A DNA stretch of 64,000 nt. It comes from VXRJ01 sp964636705. Its GTDB lineage: Bacteria; Acidobacteriota; Vicinamibacteria; Vicinamibacterales; UBA8438. The stretch covers positions 1 to 64,000 of the forward strand of contig CAZWUJ010000010.1 in the NCBI GenBank assembly GCA_964636705.1, given 5' to 3'. The notes under the pieces were generated by a model. The model saw nothing but the letters and a program-made list of their open reading frames with translations, did not search any database and had not been told where the DNA came from. This document shows positions 1 to 8,917 of the stretch, piece after piece; position 1 is the first letter of the stretch; each line of letters starts with the position of its first letter. The position numbers were made by a program, and so were the translations under genes.

Positions 1-131
1 ATCTGAACCTCCGTGTCATGGCCCATGGCGCACCGGACTGCTGCGCCGCACGACCCACCTGGTCCTGTCCGGACAGCTTATGATAGCGGAGACGGACATC
101 CGGCGTCCCACACGAAATCCTGAAGCGGGGG
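1..131. other. No gene recognised at left edge
   Basis: This is the sequence between the window edge and the stop codon of the first gene. I see no credible coding frame, strong hairpin or promoter in it. Short open frames here look like composition-driven noise. Confidence 0.4.
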
Positions 132-1037
132 CTATTGACCCAGCTCCTCGTAGATGGCCTGGATCGCCGCTGCCATCCGTTCCGTCCGGTAGCCCTGATA
201 CTCGCCGGTCAGGTCGATGGACGCCGCGGCCTGCTCGACCGTCTGCCCGTCGGCAATCGCCTGGCGCACCGCTGCGAGCAGGTCGGCCGTGAAGCGCTGG
301 TACTCCTCCAGCCTGTCGGGTGTCGTCACCGGGATGTGGCCCGGAATGACCGTGTCGAATCCGTCGACGTTGTCGAGCAGCTTCTGCAGCGTCTCCGGGA
401 ACTCGACGCCGCTGCCGCCGTTGTTCCGATCGAGGAACGGCGCGTCCTGCCAGGGGAACATGTCGCCCATCTGCAGGACCCGCAGGCCGGGATAGAGGAT
501 GAACGTGTCGCCGTTGGTGTGGCCCGGACCGAAGTGGTACAGCTCGATCCGATCCGCTCCCGATCCCAGCGTCAACCGGTCGTTGTAGGTCCGGTCGGGC
601 AACCCGCGCGCGCCGTCGCCGGCGAAAATGTCCATCCCCGTCATGTTCTGGCGGGTGTTCTCGTGCACGACGATCTCCACCTCGGCCGGGAAGAACATGT
701 TGCTGCCCACATGGTCGCCATGCGTGTGCGTGTTGATGATCGTCGTGACCGGCTTGTCGGTAACCGTCCGGACCCGATCCATCAGCGCCTGACCCCAGCC
801 GCCCAGCTTGGTGTCGACCAGGGTGACGCCGTCGGCGCCGACATACACGCCCGTGTTCCCGCCGCTGAACGCCTCCCGGTTCAACGGGCTGGATCCCGTG
901 ATGACGTACAGGTTGTCGCGCACCTGTTCGATGACTGCCGCGTCGAGGGCCGCCTGCGAGATTTGTTGTTCCGAGTTGACGGCAACCGAGAAACCGGCCG
1001 CCATCACCAGAGCGCCGAGCACCAGAATTCGCTTCAT
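132..1037 (-). CDS. Exported metallo-beta-lactamase-fold hydrolase
   Basis: A 301-residue protein with an N-terminal signal peptide (Lys-Arg, then a hydrophobic stretch to about residue 20). The MBL-fold zinc motif THTHGDH lies at residues 103-109 (His104, His106, Asp108, His109). A later MGDMFPW segment and the PGHIPV motif near the C-terminus supply further metal ligands typical of the fold. It is probably a periplasmic hydrolase of unknown substrate. The start at 1037 is preferred because it gives a clean signal peptide and has a GGAGGCGAC ribosome site just upstream; the frame is open 49 codons further but that extension is Arg/Ser-rich and unlikely. The next gene upstream (propeller lipoprotein) is 70 bases away on the same strand. 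Confidence 0.8.
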   Translation of the reverse strand: MKRILVLGALVMAAGFSVAVNSEQQISQAALDAAVIEQVRDNLYVITGSSPLNREAFSGGNTGVYVGADGVTLVDTKLGGWGQALMDRVRTVTDKPVTTIINTHTHGDHVGSNMFFPAEVEIVVHENTRQNMTGMDIFAGDGARGLPDRTYNDRLTLGSGADRIELYHFGPGHTNGDTFILYPGLRVLQMGDMFPWQDAPFLDRNNGGSGVEFPETLQKLLDNVDGFDTVIPGHIPVTTPDRLEEYQRFTADLLAAVRQAIADGQTVEQAAASIDLTGEYQGYRTERMAAAIQAIYEELGQ

Positions 1038-1107
1038 CGTCGCCTCCGCAACTCCTTGCTCGAATGACCTGTCCGGACCCGTGCGGCGCGAGCGCACGGT
1101 CATCCGG

Positions 1108-2097
1108 CTACTGGAACGTGACCCGCGTGATGCTCGGTGGATCCTCGTCGGCGAAGTGCGGATGGACGACGTAGACGTCGTCACCGACCACCGCCGCCGT
1201 CGTGGCCTGCGTTTCGTAGGCCGCGACCGCCGCCACGGTCGCCGTCGCCCAATCGTCGTCGCTGGTGAGCGCCACCACCCGGTTCGACGAGTTGCTGACG
1301 ATCGCCAGCCGCCCCGCGCTCCACACCATCCCGTCCTGACCCGGCACCTCCTCGGGCAGCGTCACCTCGGAGGACGCCGCCGGATCGTCCAGCGGCACCT
1401 TCCACAGCGCCGCGCCGCGCGCCACGAGCAGGTAACCCGCCGGATGGTGGACGATGCCGTTCGGCCCGGCGCCGCCGTCGTCGAAGCGATGGAACAGTGA
1501 CGCCTCGTAGTCGGCAGTCACCTGGTACAGCGCGCTCAACCGCGTATCGGTTACGTACGCCGTGCCGTCATCGGTAACCGCAACGTCATTGGCGAAGTGG
1601 ACCGCGTCGTCACCCGCGTCGGCCACCGCGGCGAGGTCGACCATCGCGATGCGCTCACCGGTCGTCAGGTTGTAGACCCCCAGCTTCGCCTGTCCCATGC
1701 CGCCCGACTGAAAGACCGACCGATCCGCGTTGGCGACGAGCAACCGGTCGCGCGGCTCGTCCGCCTCGATGCCGACCGAGGAAATCAGCTCGTCGTCCTC
1801 GACGAGCGGTGTCACCCGCCCGTCCGGGTGCACTTCGTAGACCGAGCCCTCGGAAAGGGAGCCGGTCAGGAGGCGGCCGTTCATCATGTCGAACTCCACC
1901 CCTTCCGGGATGAAGCCACCCCGTTCGGCAACGATCTCGTCGGGCAGCATCGCCGCGGCGGGAGGAGCGGGAGGCGGCTCGGTCGCCGGGATCGGCGCCG
2001 TCGGCGCGGGTTCTGATCCGCCCCCGCACCCCATCAGCAGGCCTGCCAAAACCAGGGCGGCGGTGTATGTAGCAGTCGTAACAGGCACTCTGGGCAT
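1108..2097 (-). CDS. SMP-30/gluconolactonase-like beta-propeller lipoprotein
   Basis: A 329-residue protein. The N-terminus has a hydrophobic segment ending in a lipobox (GLLMGC, Cys24), followed by a Pro/Ala-rich linker to about residue 50. The rest has repeated propeller-type strands (GVEFDMMNGRLLTGSL, DVAVTDDGTAYVTDT, GPNGIVHHPAGYLLVA), like SMP-30/gluconolactonase or NHL-type six-bladed propellers. No catalytic assignment can be made. It is likely anchored in the outer membrane facing the periplasm. The frame stays open far upstream (to 3489), but that part is antisense to the membrane-protein and phosphatase genes, so the start at 2097 with its lipoprotein signal was chosen. Confidence 0.75.
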   Translation of the reverse strand: MPRVPVTTATYTAALVLAGLLMGCGGGSEPAPTAPIPATEPPPAPPAAAMLPDEIVAERGGFIPEGVEFDMMNGRLLTGSLSEGSVYEVHPDGRVTPLVEDDELISSVGIEADEPRDRLLVANADRSVFQSGGMGQAKLGVYNLTTGERIAMVDLAAVADAGDDAVHFANDVAVTDDGTAYVTDTRLSALYQVTADYEASLFHRFDDGGAGPNGIVHHPAGYLLVARGAALWKVPLDDPAASSEVTLPEEVPGQDGMVWSAGRLAIVSNSSNRVVALTSDDDWATATVAAVAAYETQATTAAVVGDDVYVVHPHFADEDPPSITRVTFQ

Positions 2098-2134
2098 GCG
2101 GCGGCCTCCAATCACTGCGGTCTCGTCTCCGTAG

Positions 2135-2140
2135 TATAGG
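2135..2140 (+). promoter_or_regulatory. Candidate -10 hexamer 11 bases before a start codon
   Basis: The hexamer TATAGG lies 11 bases upstream of the ATG at 2152, in the 54-base divergent gap. No convincing -35 box or Shine-Dalgarno sequence is visible. The spacing would give a nearly leaderless transcript. Weak on its own, but the same arrangement recurs at other genes in the window. Confidence 0.3.
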
Positions 2141-2151
2141 ATGCAGCCGAC

Positions 2152-3183
2152 ATGCGCGACACCCTGGCGCAACTGCTCGCGGAATCGCCCATCCGGGAGT
2201 GGATGGTTTATCTGCTCAGCACCGTCCCCGGGCTCCCGCCGATTGCGCAGTCGTTCCACATCCTCGGGATCGCTGCCGTCGTCGGCTCGATCGGCATGGT
2301 CAATCTCCGGTTCCTCGGCCTCGCACTCCGGAACCAGAACGTCAGCGAAATGATCCGCCGGCTGCTGCCGTGGACCTGGGTGGCGCTGGTGGTGAACCTG
2401 GTGACCGGCTCGCTGTTCATTCTGGCGCGGCCGATCCGCTATGTTTACAACCCCGTCGTCAGCTTCAAGTTCGCCTGTCTCGTTGCGGCCGTGGCGATGG
2501 CGTTCGCCATCTGGTGGATGAACCGGGGCGAACACGGCTATTGGGAGCGAACCCCCGCCCGGTTGGGGTCCGCGCGCGCGATGGCCGCGGTCTCCCTCTG
2601 CTGCTGGATCGGCGTGATGCTGGCGGGGCGCTGGATCGCGTACTCCGAGTACATCACCGACCCGTTCTACCTGCCTTTCGCCTGGGAAGAGCTCACCGCC
2701 TACCCGTCGATCTGGCAGTGGATCCAGGACCACCCCATCGCCCAGCACATCGGCTTCACCTGGTGGTTCCCGATGCTCGAATCGATCCACGTCATTGGAG
2801 TCGGGCTCGTGGTCGGATCGATCATGATGGTCGACCTGCGGCTCCTCGGGCTCGCGGGGCTGCGCTACCCCGTAAGCCAGGTCACGAGCAAGCTGATCCC
2901 GTGGACGTGGGCCGCGTTCGTCGTCGCGGCGGTCACCGGCTTCGGCATGTTCGCGACCCGCGCGACCGGCTACCTCGACAACCCCGCCTTCCAGATCAAG
3001 TTCCTGCTGCTCCCGCTCGCCTTCCTCAACATGGCGTGGTTCCACTTCCGGACGTTCCGCGGATTCCAGACCTGGGACACCGCTGCCGAACCGCCAATGG
3101 CGGCGAAACTGGCGGGCGGAGTCTCGCTGCTGCTCTGGGCCGGCGTCGTTCTGGCCGGCCGCTGGACCGGACACATCATCTGA
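2152..3183 (+). CDS. Internally duplicated multi-pass membrane protein (DUF6644-like)
   Basis: A 343-residue integral membrane protein built from two homologous halves. The first (about residues 35-125) contains HILGIAAVVGSIGMVNLRFLGL, then LLPWTWVALVVNLVTG and NPVVSFKF; the second (about residues 208-300) contains SIHVIGVGLVVGSIMMVDLR, then LIPWTWAAFVVAAVTG and NPAFQIKF. Each half has about four membrane helices, a conserved His at the start of its first helix and a PWTW motif. The conserved His pair could bind haem or metal, but this is not established. It resembles DUF6644-type proteins of unknown function. The gene is divergent from the propeller lipoprotein and 10 bases upstream of the phosphatase gene, so the two probably form an operon. 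Confidence 0.7.
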   Translation: MRDTLAQLLAESPIREWMVYLLSTVPGLPPIAQSFHILGIAAVVGSIGMVNLRFLGLALRNQNVSEMIRRLLPWTWVALVVNLVTGSLFILARPIRYVYNPVVSFKFACLVAAVAMAFAIWWMNRGEHGYWERTPARLGSARAMAAVSLCCWIGVMLAGRWIAYSEYITDPFYLPFAWEELTAYPSIWQWIQDHPIAQHIGFTWWFPMLESIHVIGVGLVVGSIMMVDLRLLGLAGLRYPVSQVTSKLIPWTWAAFVVAAVTGFGMFATRATGYLDNPAFQIKFLLLPLAFLNMAWFHFRTFRGFQTWDTAAEPPMAAKLAGGVSLLLWAGVVLAGRWTGHII

Positions 3184-3193
3184 CGGCACTTTC

Positions 3194-4846
3194 ATGAAGA
3201 CGCACTGGCCGATCGATAGACGGCGGTTTCTGGCGGGCGGCGCAGGCGCTCTCGGCGCGGCCGTCTTCGGGCGCTGGCCGTTCGAGCGGCTCCTGGCGGA
3301 GGCGGCGGCCGCGCAGCCGACCGACTGGGACATGGGATGGGTCCGCCATCTGCTTCCGTCGGTGAGTGACTCGCGAATCCTGCTGAAGGCCTCGTTCGAG
3401 CGGCCTCTCGGCGCCGCCCCCGTGCTGCGGATCAGCGCCGACGACGGCGCCGGCCTGGAGTTGCGGATCGACGGACGCCAGACCGACACGGCCGGCGAGT
3501 TCTGGCAGTTTCACGTTACGGATCTCCTACCCGCGCGGCGGTACCGGCTGGCCCTGGCGGAGAGCCGCGGGCGCGCGCTCTGCGACCCGTGGGACATCAC
3601 CACCTTCCCGGCGCGCGACGCCCGCCCCGATCGGTTCCGTCTCCTCTTCTTCACCTGCGCCGGCGGCCCGAGCGGCACGTACGAGGGGATCGGCCAGCGG
3701 AGCGGCTTCCTGCCGACCGCGATCCGAAGCCGCCTGCTCCGCCGCGCGCTCCGAGAAGGACCGGACGCGGCGATCGCCAACGGCGACCACATCTATTGGG
3801 ACCTGCACACCTGGCTGGGTGAGAACCCGGGGCAGCTCAGTGCGAGGGCGCGGGAGTCCAACTTCGACTTCTCCGCCTCGGTCTACGGCGGCAGCAACGA
3901 AACGGCCCTGAAGGCGGCGGCGGGGCCGCAGATCGTCCCGCTCTACGGCGCCGACTTCCGCTCGACGCCGATCTTCTTCCTGCAGGACGACCACGACCAC
4001 TGGGAGAACGACGGCGCCGACGTCTTCCCGATCCCGTGGTTCCAGTTGCAGCTCGCGCGGGCAACGCAGCAGCTCTACTACCCGGAGTTCCTGCCCGATG
4101 CCCGGCGCCCGGTCGGACTTCCCTGGTCGCACACGCCGGACCGGGGCGACCTGTCGGAGAGCTTCGGCACGCTCCGCTACGGGGATCTGGCCGAGGTGCT
4201 GCTGTACGACGTCCGCCGGACGGTCACCGTATCCGGCGCGAGTCCGGTCTTCATCGACCGGCAGGTCGAAGGATGGCTGACCGACAGGACCCGCGACAGC
4301 AGCGTCCGGCACCTTGTCCACGCTCCGTCGAACCCCTTCGGGTGGAGCGCCGGCAAGTGGGGCGAGTGGTATCCCGACATCCTCGACCGCGACACGGGCG
4401 AGCTGACCACCACCATCGAGAAACCGTGGTGGCAACCGGGCTGGCTGGAACAGCACGACCGGCTGGTCCGCGCGATGGCGGCGCGGCGCGACCGGGTGCC
4501 CCTCGTGGTGAGCGGCGACCTGCACGCGATCGGAATGGGGCGGATCCACCGCGCCGGCGCCGTCGACCTGAACGCGCACCCGGTCACCGCGGTCCTGAGC
4601 GGCCCCATCGGCACCTCCGTCCGCGGCTTCCCCAGCAACGTGCGCGGCGTCGGATCGACTCCACCCGCGCACCTCGATATCGAGGAATCGGTCGCTCCGA
4701 TCGAGGATCACGGTTTCACGATTGCCGACTTCCTCCGCGACCGTATCGTGCTCCGGCAGTTCCGCTGGGACGTCGACCTGCAGCCGGTCGAGGCGATCGA
4801 CGCGCTCGAACCGTTCTTCACGACGGAACTGCCGGTCCCCGGTTAG
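3194..4846 (+). CDS. Tat-exported PhoD-like metallophosphatase
   Basis: A 550-residue protein with a twin-arginine signal (DRRRFLAGG, residues 8-16) followed by an Ala/Gly-rich hydrophobic stretch, so it is exported folded. It has the PhoD/alkaline phosphatase D architecture: an N-terminal beta domain to about residue 130, then a calcineurin-like metallophosphatase core with NGDHIYWD, QDDHDHWEND and SGDLHAIGMGRI, which carry the expected metal-binding Asp and His residues. The probable role is periplasmic phosphomonoesterase or phosphodiesterase; the substrate cannot be told. The start ATG is 10 bases after the stop of the membrane-protein gene. Confidence 0.8.
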   Translation: MKTHWPIDRRRFLAGGAGALGAAVFGRWPFERLLAEAAAAQPTDWDMGWVRHLLPSVSDSRILLKASFERPLGAAPVLRISADDGAGLELRIDGRQTDTAGEFWQFHVTDLLPARRYRLALAESRGRALCDPWDITTFPARDARPDRFRLLFFTCAGGPSGTYEGIGQRSGFLPTAIRSRLLRRALREGPDAAIANGDHIYWDLHTWLGENPGQLSARARESNFDFSASVYGGSNETALKAAAGPQIVPLYGADFRSTPIFFLQDDHDHWENDGADVFPIPWFQLQLARATQQLYYPEFLPDARRPVGLPWSHTPDRGDLSESFGTLRYGDLAEVLLYDVRRTVTVSGASPVFIDRQVEGWLTDRTRDSSVRHLVHAPSNPFGWSAGKWGEWYPDILDRDTGELTTTIEKPWWQPGWLEQHDRLVRAMAARRDRVPLVVSGDLHAIGMGRIHRAGAVDLNAHPVTAVLSGPIGTSVRGFPSNVRGVGSTPPAHLDIEESVAPIEDHGFTIADFLRDRIVLRQFRWDVDLQPVEAIDALEPFFTTELPVPG

Positions 4847-4881
4847 GGCGGCCGAGGGACTGCCGTCGCGGACGGTCTACA

Positions 4882-6045
4882 CTACATCTCCTCCAGATGG
4901 ACTTCCGCGAGGGCGATGCCGCTCTCGCCGGCAACCGCGTAGAGCAGATAGACCCGTCCGTCCTCCTCGTAGATCGCCGGGTCGCGAAGCTGGTTGACAT
5001 GGCCGTAGGCGGTCGAGCGGACCGACGGCTCGAGTGGAGCGTCCGCCCCCTCCCAGTCGAACTCGGGACGCAGCACCTCGACGCCCGGTGTTTCCTCCCA
5101 TGTCATCCAGTCACCGGCCAGATCGACCGTGCTGACCTTGACGTGCTCCGGCACTTCGCCAACTTCCGTCCAGAAGACGTAGAGCGTGTCGCCACGCCGC
5201 AGTAGCGCGGAATGCCGCATGTTCGGGTTGAACAGGCGGGGCCCTTCCTCGAAGCCCGCCAAGGGATCGCGTGAGCGGTAGAACTGTCCCGGCATCGCCA
5301 TGACGTACGTGTAACCGTCGTACGCAAACACCCGCATATAGCTCCGGCCGAGCCGTTCCGGACGCGTCTCGAAGCTGATGCCATCACTCGAGAGCGCGAC
5401 CCGCGACACCTGCGTCGAGACGCCGTCCAGGCCGTGGTAATACATGACGATGCGCCGGTTGGCGTCGTCGACATGGACATCCGGCGACGCGATGTGCGGC
5501 GTCGTCGCCTCGGTCACGGGGTCGTGCGATATTCCGGCGGGCCGGGCCGGTCGCGCGAGGATTTCCGCCCGCTGCTCCGGCGTCAACTCGGGCGGCGCCT
5601 CCAGAAAGTGCGATCCTGCTATCTGCAGGCTGCCCGGCGGATGAATCGTCCAGGGGCCGAGGAGATCGTCGGCGTAGGCGAGGCGGATGTACAGCCCCTT
5701 GTGGTCCGCGAAGTAGAGGTAGTAACGACCCAGCGCATCGTCCACCCACTCCGGCACGCGGACGAGCGATGGCCCCTGAATGTTCACCCCGATGCTCGGA
5801 TGCAAGTCGGGGGTGATGATCGGCCCCTCGAGAAGACGCTCCACGCGGACGCCGTACGCCGCCGGCCCGGCCCCCTCACCGTGCGCCGTCGCCACGGCCG
5901 CATCCGCCGCGCTCTCCTCGGCGACGCCCGGCGCGCCGGGGCTCGTCCCGCCGCAACCGGAGACCAACAGGGCGGCCACGGCCGCGGTCCCTGCCGTCAC
6001 CAGCAACTCCGACCTCCATGTGCAAACGCTGACGATTCTCTTCAT
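4882..6045 (-). CDS. Lipoprotein with glycosidase-like five-bladed propeller
   Basis: A 387-residue protein with a lipobox (LLVSGC, Cys31) and a low-complexity Ala/Gly linker to about residue 60. The body has repeated motifs seen in GH43/GH32-type five-bladed propellers (YYLYFADHKGLYIRLAYADDL, IVMYYHGLD, YTYVMAMPGQFYRSRDPL, HSALLRRGDTLYVFWTEV, LRDPAIYEEDGRVYLLYAV). I cannot identify a complete catalytic Asp/Glu set, so glycosidase activity is only a guess. The gene is 26 bases downstream of the exported protein gene at 6072-7010. A GGAGAGG ribosome site precedes the ATG. Confidence 0.7.
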   Translation of the reverse strand: MKRIVSVCTWRSELLVTAGTAAVAALLVSGCGGTSPGAPGVAEESAADAAVATAHGEGAGPAAYGVRVERLLEGPIITPDLHPSIGVNIQGPSLVRVPEWVDDALGRYYLYFADHKGLYIRLAYADDLLGPWTIHPPGSLQIAGSHFLEAPPELTPEQRAEILARPARPAGISHDPVTEATTPHIASPDVHVDDANRRIVMYYHGLDGVSTQVSRVALSSDGISFETRPERLGRSYMRVFAYDGYTYVMAMPGQFYRSRDPLAGFEEGPRLFNPNMRHSALLRRGDTLYVFWTEVGEVPEHVKVSTVDLAGDWMTWEETPGVEVLRPEFDWEGADAPLEPSVRSTAYGHVNQLRDPAIYEEDGRVYLLYAVAGESGIALAEVHLEEM

Positions 6046-6071
6046 CTGTCTCGGCCTCTCCGCCGACCCGT

Positions 6072-7010
6072 TCAGTTCCGGAAGACGTCGGACTCCTCCA
6101 CCACCACCTGGAAACGGCGAAATCGGGAATAGGTAGCGCTACCGCTGACGCGCGAGCCGGTCTGCCGGTTGGCGTAGCGCTCGTTCATCTCGACCGGCAC
6201 CGGATGTCCAAGTGTCTCGTCCATCGCATAGCGGACGACGATGAGCGATTCGAGGTTCGGTTCGTCGAACGTCAGCTCCGTCACCAGCACGCGGCCGGTG
6301 GAAGACTCAATCCAGTACCGGCCCTGCGACGGCACGTCCCCGCCGCGACGGTGCTGAATGACCGTCGTCGGCCAGGTCTCGCGATATCCGACCACCCAGA
6401 CATCCTCCGCGGCGTCCGGCAGGTCGACGCCCAGCTCGGGATCCTCTCCATCCCGCAGGCGCTCGAACTCGAAACGGGTCTTGAAGGACGAATGGAGAAA
6501 AAGGAGCGCGAGGGTGGGCGTGTTCGTGTTCCGGTCGATGTCGCCGACGTTGTAGCGGGAACTGTCGTTGAGAATCCCCCGTATCCGCTCTTCCACCGTC
6601 TGCGACGGATCCAGGAACAGCTCCGACAGGCGTTGGGCGCGATCCCGCACCGTGCTGCCGTTCACTTCGAATACGTCCCGATAGCCGAAGTGCCGGTGAG
6701 CACCCTCGAGCTGCACGAGAAGATAGTCCGACCGGAGCGTCACCCGATCGATGTCGCTCCGTCGGGCGAATGCCGAAGACAAAGGCATCGTGGCGCGCTG
6801 GTCATAACGCTCCTCCATCACGACGTTGGACAAACGTTCATGGAGGTCGTCGACGTACTCCGTCGCGCGCGCCAGCACGTCCTGCAGCGTAATCGCCTGC
6901 GCACCGGCAGCGCCCAGGGTCGTCACCGCCGGCGCCTGCGTGATGACGACGAACGCCGCACACAATGCCGCGCGAACGAGAGCGGGACGCGAGCGCCGCA
7001 GAGCGGCCAT
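6072..7010 (-). CDS. Exported protein of unknown function
   Basis: A 312-residue protein with a signal peptide (Arg-rich n-region, hydrophobic stretch to about residue 38 ending in AGAQA). The mature part is a soluble mixed alpha/beta protein with no family I recognise. Visible features are an N-terminal helix around ATEYVDDLHERLSNVVMEERY, a central beta-rich part, and a C-terminal strand-rich part ending RFRRFQVVVEESDVF. Similar helix-plus-beta exported proteins are common in Acidobacteriota as I understand them, but no role is known to me. It is divergent from the PQQ dehydrogenase gene and precedes the propeller lipoprotein on its strand, so those two may be co-transcribed. Confidence 0.6.
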   Translation of the reverse strand: MAALRRSRPALVRAALCAAFVVITQAPAVTTLGAAGAQAITLQDVLARATEYVDDLHERLSNVVMEERYDQRATMPLSSAFARRSDIDRVTLRSDYLLVQLEGAHRHFGYRDVFEVNGSTVRDRAQRLSELFLDPSQTVEERIRGILNDSSRYNVGDIDRNTNTPTLALLFLHSSFKTRFEFERLRDGEDPELGVDLPDAAEDVWVVGYRETWPTTVIQHRRGGDVPSQGRYWIESSTGRVLVTELTFDEPNLESLIVVRYAMDETLGHPVPVEMNERYANRQTGSRVSGSATYSRFRRFQVVVEESDVFRN

Positions 7011-7016
7011 GCCGGC

Positions 7017-7022
7017 AGTCTA
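7017..7022 (-). promoter_or_regulatory. Candidate -10 hexamer 6 bases before a start codon
   Basis: On the minus strand TAGACT ends 6 bases upstream of the ATG at 7010. This spacing would put the transcription start almost at the initiation codon, giving a leaderless mRNA. No -35 box is evident. Confidence 0.35.
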
Positions 7023-7101
7023 CTACTCCGGCGTGCATGCAGGTAAGATCCGTGGATCCGGCTCGCCGCCCACATTGCGGATTCCGGAAAGCGAGCGCAC
7101 C

Positions 7102-8877
7102 ATGACCCGACAATCCTTCCTCGCGCGATGCTCGTCGGCCGCGGCCCTTTCGCTGGCGCTGACAGCCCTGGGGACAAGCGATAGCCCCGCTAAGGCGCAG
7201 GCAGGCGACCGATTCGTTCCGGTCACCGACGCCATGCTGCAGGATCCGGCGCCTGGCGACTGGCTCACGTGGCGGCGCACGCTCGACGGATGGGGCTACA
7301 GCCCGCTCGATCAAGTCAATCGGAACAACGTCGGCGAGCTTCGGATGGTCTGGTCACGCGGGCTGGCCCAGGGGGCGCAGCAGGGCACGCCGCTTGCCTA
7401 CGGCGGCATGCTCTTCATGCCGAACCCCAACGACATCATCCAGGCCGTGGACGCCGTGACCGGTGACCTTCTCTGGGAGTACATCCGGGTGATCCCGGAC
7501 GACATCAACGACTACGTCGGCGGCCTCATCAGCGTCAACCGGAACGTCGCGATACACGGCGACCGGATCATCCATACCGCCAACGACGGCTTCGTCCTCG
7601 CACTCGACGCAACTACCGGGCAGCTCGTTTGGGAAACCGAGATCTTCCCCTACACCGAGGACCCGATGCGCCATTCGTCAGGTCCGATCATCGCCAGCGG
7701 CAAAGTGATTTCGGGCAGGAGCTGCCGTCCGGGGTACGGACCGGAGGCGTGCGCCATCTTCGCGCACGACGCCGAGACCGGCGAGGAAGTCTGGCGCCGT
7801 CCCCTGATCCCGGCGCCCGGCGAGCCGGGTTACGAGAGTTGGGGCGCCGTCCCCTACGAAGAGCGGACACACGTCGGATCCTGGATGGTCCCGAGTTTCG
7901 ATCCGGAACTGAATCTGATCTACGTCGGAACGTCGGTCACGTCCCCCGCGCCGAAGTTCCTGCAGGGCGGCGCCGACCTCAAGCATCTCTACCACAACTC
8001 CACGCTCGCGCTCGACGCGGACACGGGTGAAATCGCCTGGTACTACCAGCACCTGAACGACAGTTGGGACCTCGACCATCCATTCGAGCGGATCCTCGTC
8101 GACACCGCCGTGGCGCCGGACGCCGATACGGTGGACTGGATCAACCCGCGCATCCAGCGGGACGAAATGCGCCGGGTGGTAACCGGAATCCCCGGCAAGA
8201 CCGGCATCGTCTACACCCTCGACCGCGAGACGGGCGAGTTCCTGTGGGCCACCGGCACGACAACCCAGAACGTCATCAGCGACATTGACGGGGTCACCGG
8301 CGAGGTGACCGAGAATGCGGAGCTGGTCTTCAGCGCCCTCGGCCAGGAGGTGTTCACCTGCCCCACCTGGAACGGCGGGAAGGACTGGGAGGCGGGCGCC
8401 TATTCGCCTCTGACCAACATGATGTACATGCCGTTGCGGAACGCCTGCGCGCGGATGCTGGCGACCAACGCGCCCGGCACCTCGCACTACGCCCTGGCGG
8501 TGCGCAACGAGATCGCGCCGGGCAGCGATCAGGTGGGCACGGTCTACGCGATCTCCGCCGAGACCGGCAGGGTCGCCTGGGTGCACGAGCAACGAGCGGC
8601 AACCATGTCGCTTGTCGCGACGGGCGGCGGTCTCGTCTTCGGCGGCGACAACAATGGCCGCTTCCGCGCGTTCGATCAGGAGACCGGCGACGTGCTCTGG
8701 GAGATCAACCTGGGATCCGCGGTGACCGGCTTCCCGATCAGCTACGCCGTCGACGGCCGGCAGTACATCGCGGTCGGCACCGGCACCGCGAGCACCGCGT
8801 CGATGTTCGGCCGACTGACACCAGAGCTTCGCCCGAGCACCACCAACAATCTGTTTGTCTTCGCGCTGCCCGACTAA
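7102..8877 (+). CDS. PQQ-dependent alcohol dehydrogenase, methanol/ethanol-dehydrogenase type
   Basis: A 591-residue protein with a signal peptide ending near residue 33. It is an eight-bladed quinoprotein propeller: repeated DA.TG..VW docking motifs are seen throughout (VDAVTGDLLWE, LDATTGQLVWE, HDAETGEEVWR, LDADTGEIAWY, LDRETGEFLWA, FDQETGDVLWE). The segment NDSWDLDHPFE carries the Asp expected to be the catalytic base in methanol-dehydrogenase-like enzymes. There is no CxxCH, so this is a type I enzyme that passes electrons to a separate cytochrome, not a fused quinohaemoprotein. The start at 7102 is chosen because it gives the signal peptide; the longer open frame is antisense to the neighbouring gene. 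The next gene is a second PQQ dehydrogenase 40 bases downstream. Confidence 0.85.
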   Translation: MTRQSFLARCSSAAALSLALTALGTSDSPAKAQAGDRFVPVTDAMLQDPAPGDWLTWRRTLDGWGYSPLDQVNRNNVGELRMVWSRGLAQGAQQGTPLAYGGMLFMPNPNDIIQAVDAVTGDLLWEYIRVIPDDINDYVGGLISVNRNVAIHGDRIIHTANDGFVLALDATTGQLVWETEIFPYTEDPMRHSSGPIIASGKVISGRSCRPGYGPEACAIFAHDAETGEEVWRRPLIPAPGEPGYESWGAVPYEERTHVGSWMVPSFDPELNLIYVGTSVTSPAPKFLQGGADLKHLYHNSTLALDADTGEIAWYYQHLNDSWDLDHPFERILVDTAVAPDADTVDWINPRIQRDEMRRVVTGIPGKTGIVYTLDRETGEFLWATGTTTQNVISDIDGVTGEVTENAELVFSALGQEVFTCPTWNGGKDWEAGAYSPLTNMMYMPLRNACARMLATNAPGTSHYALAVRNEIAPGSDQVGTVYAISAETGRVAWVHEQRAATMSLVATGGGLVFGGDNNGRFRAFDQETGDVLWEINLGSAVTGFPISYAVDGRQYIAVGTGTASTASMFGRLTPELRPSTTNNLFVFALPD

Positions 8878-8917
8878 CCGGCGTCGATCCCTGACCGGCC
8901 GAGGCGCCAGGAAGCAC

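Noticed and set aside
2098..3489. Upstream extension of the propeller lipoprotein gene on the minus strand
   Set aside because: This part is antisense to the membrane-protein gene and the start of the phosphatase gene, and the protein has a clear lipoprotein signal starting at 2097.
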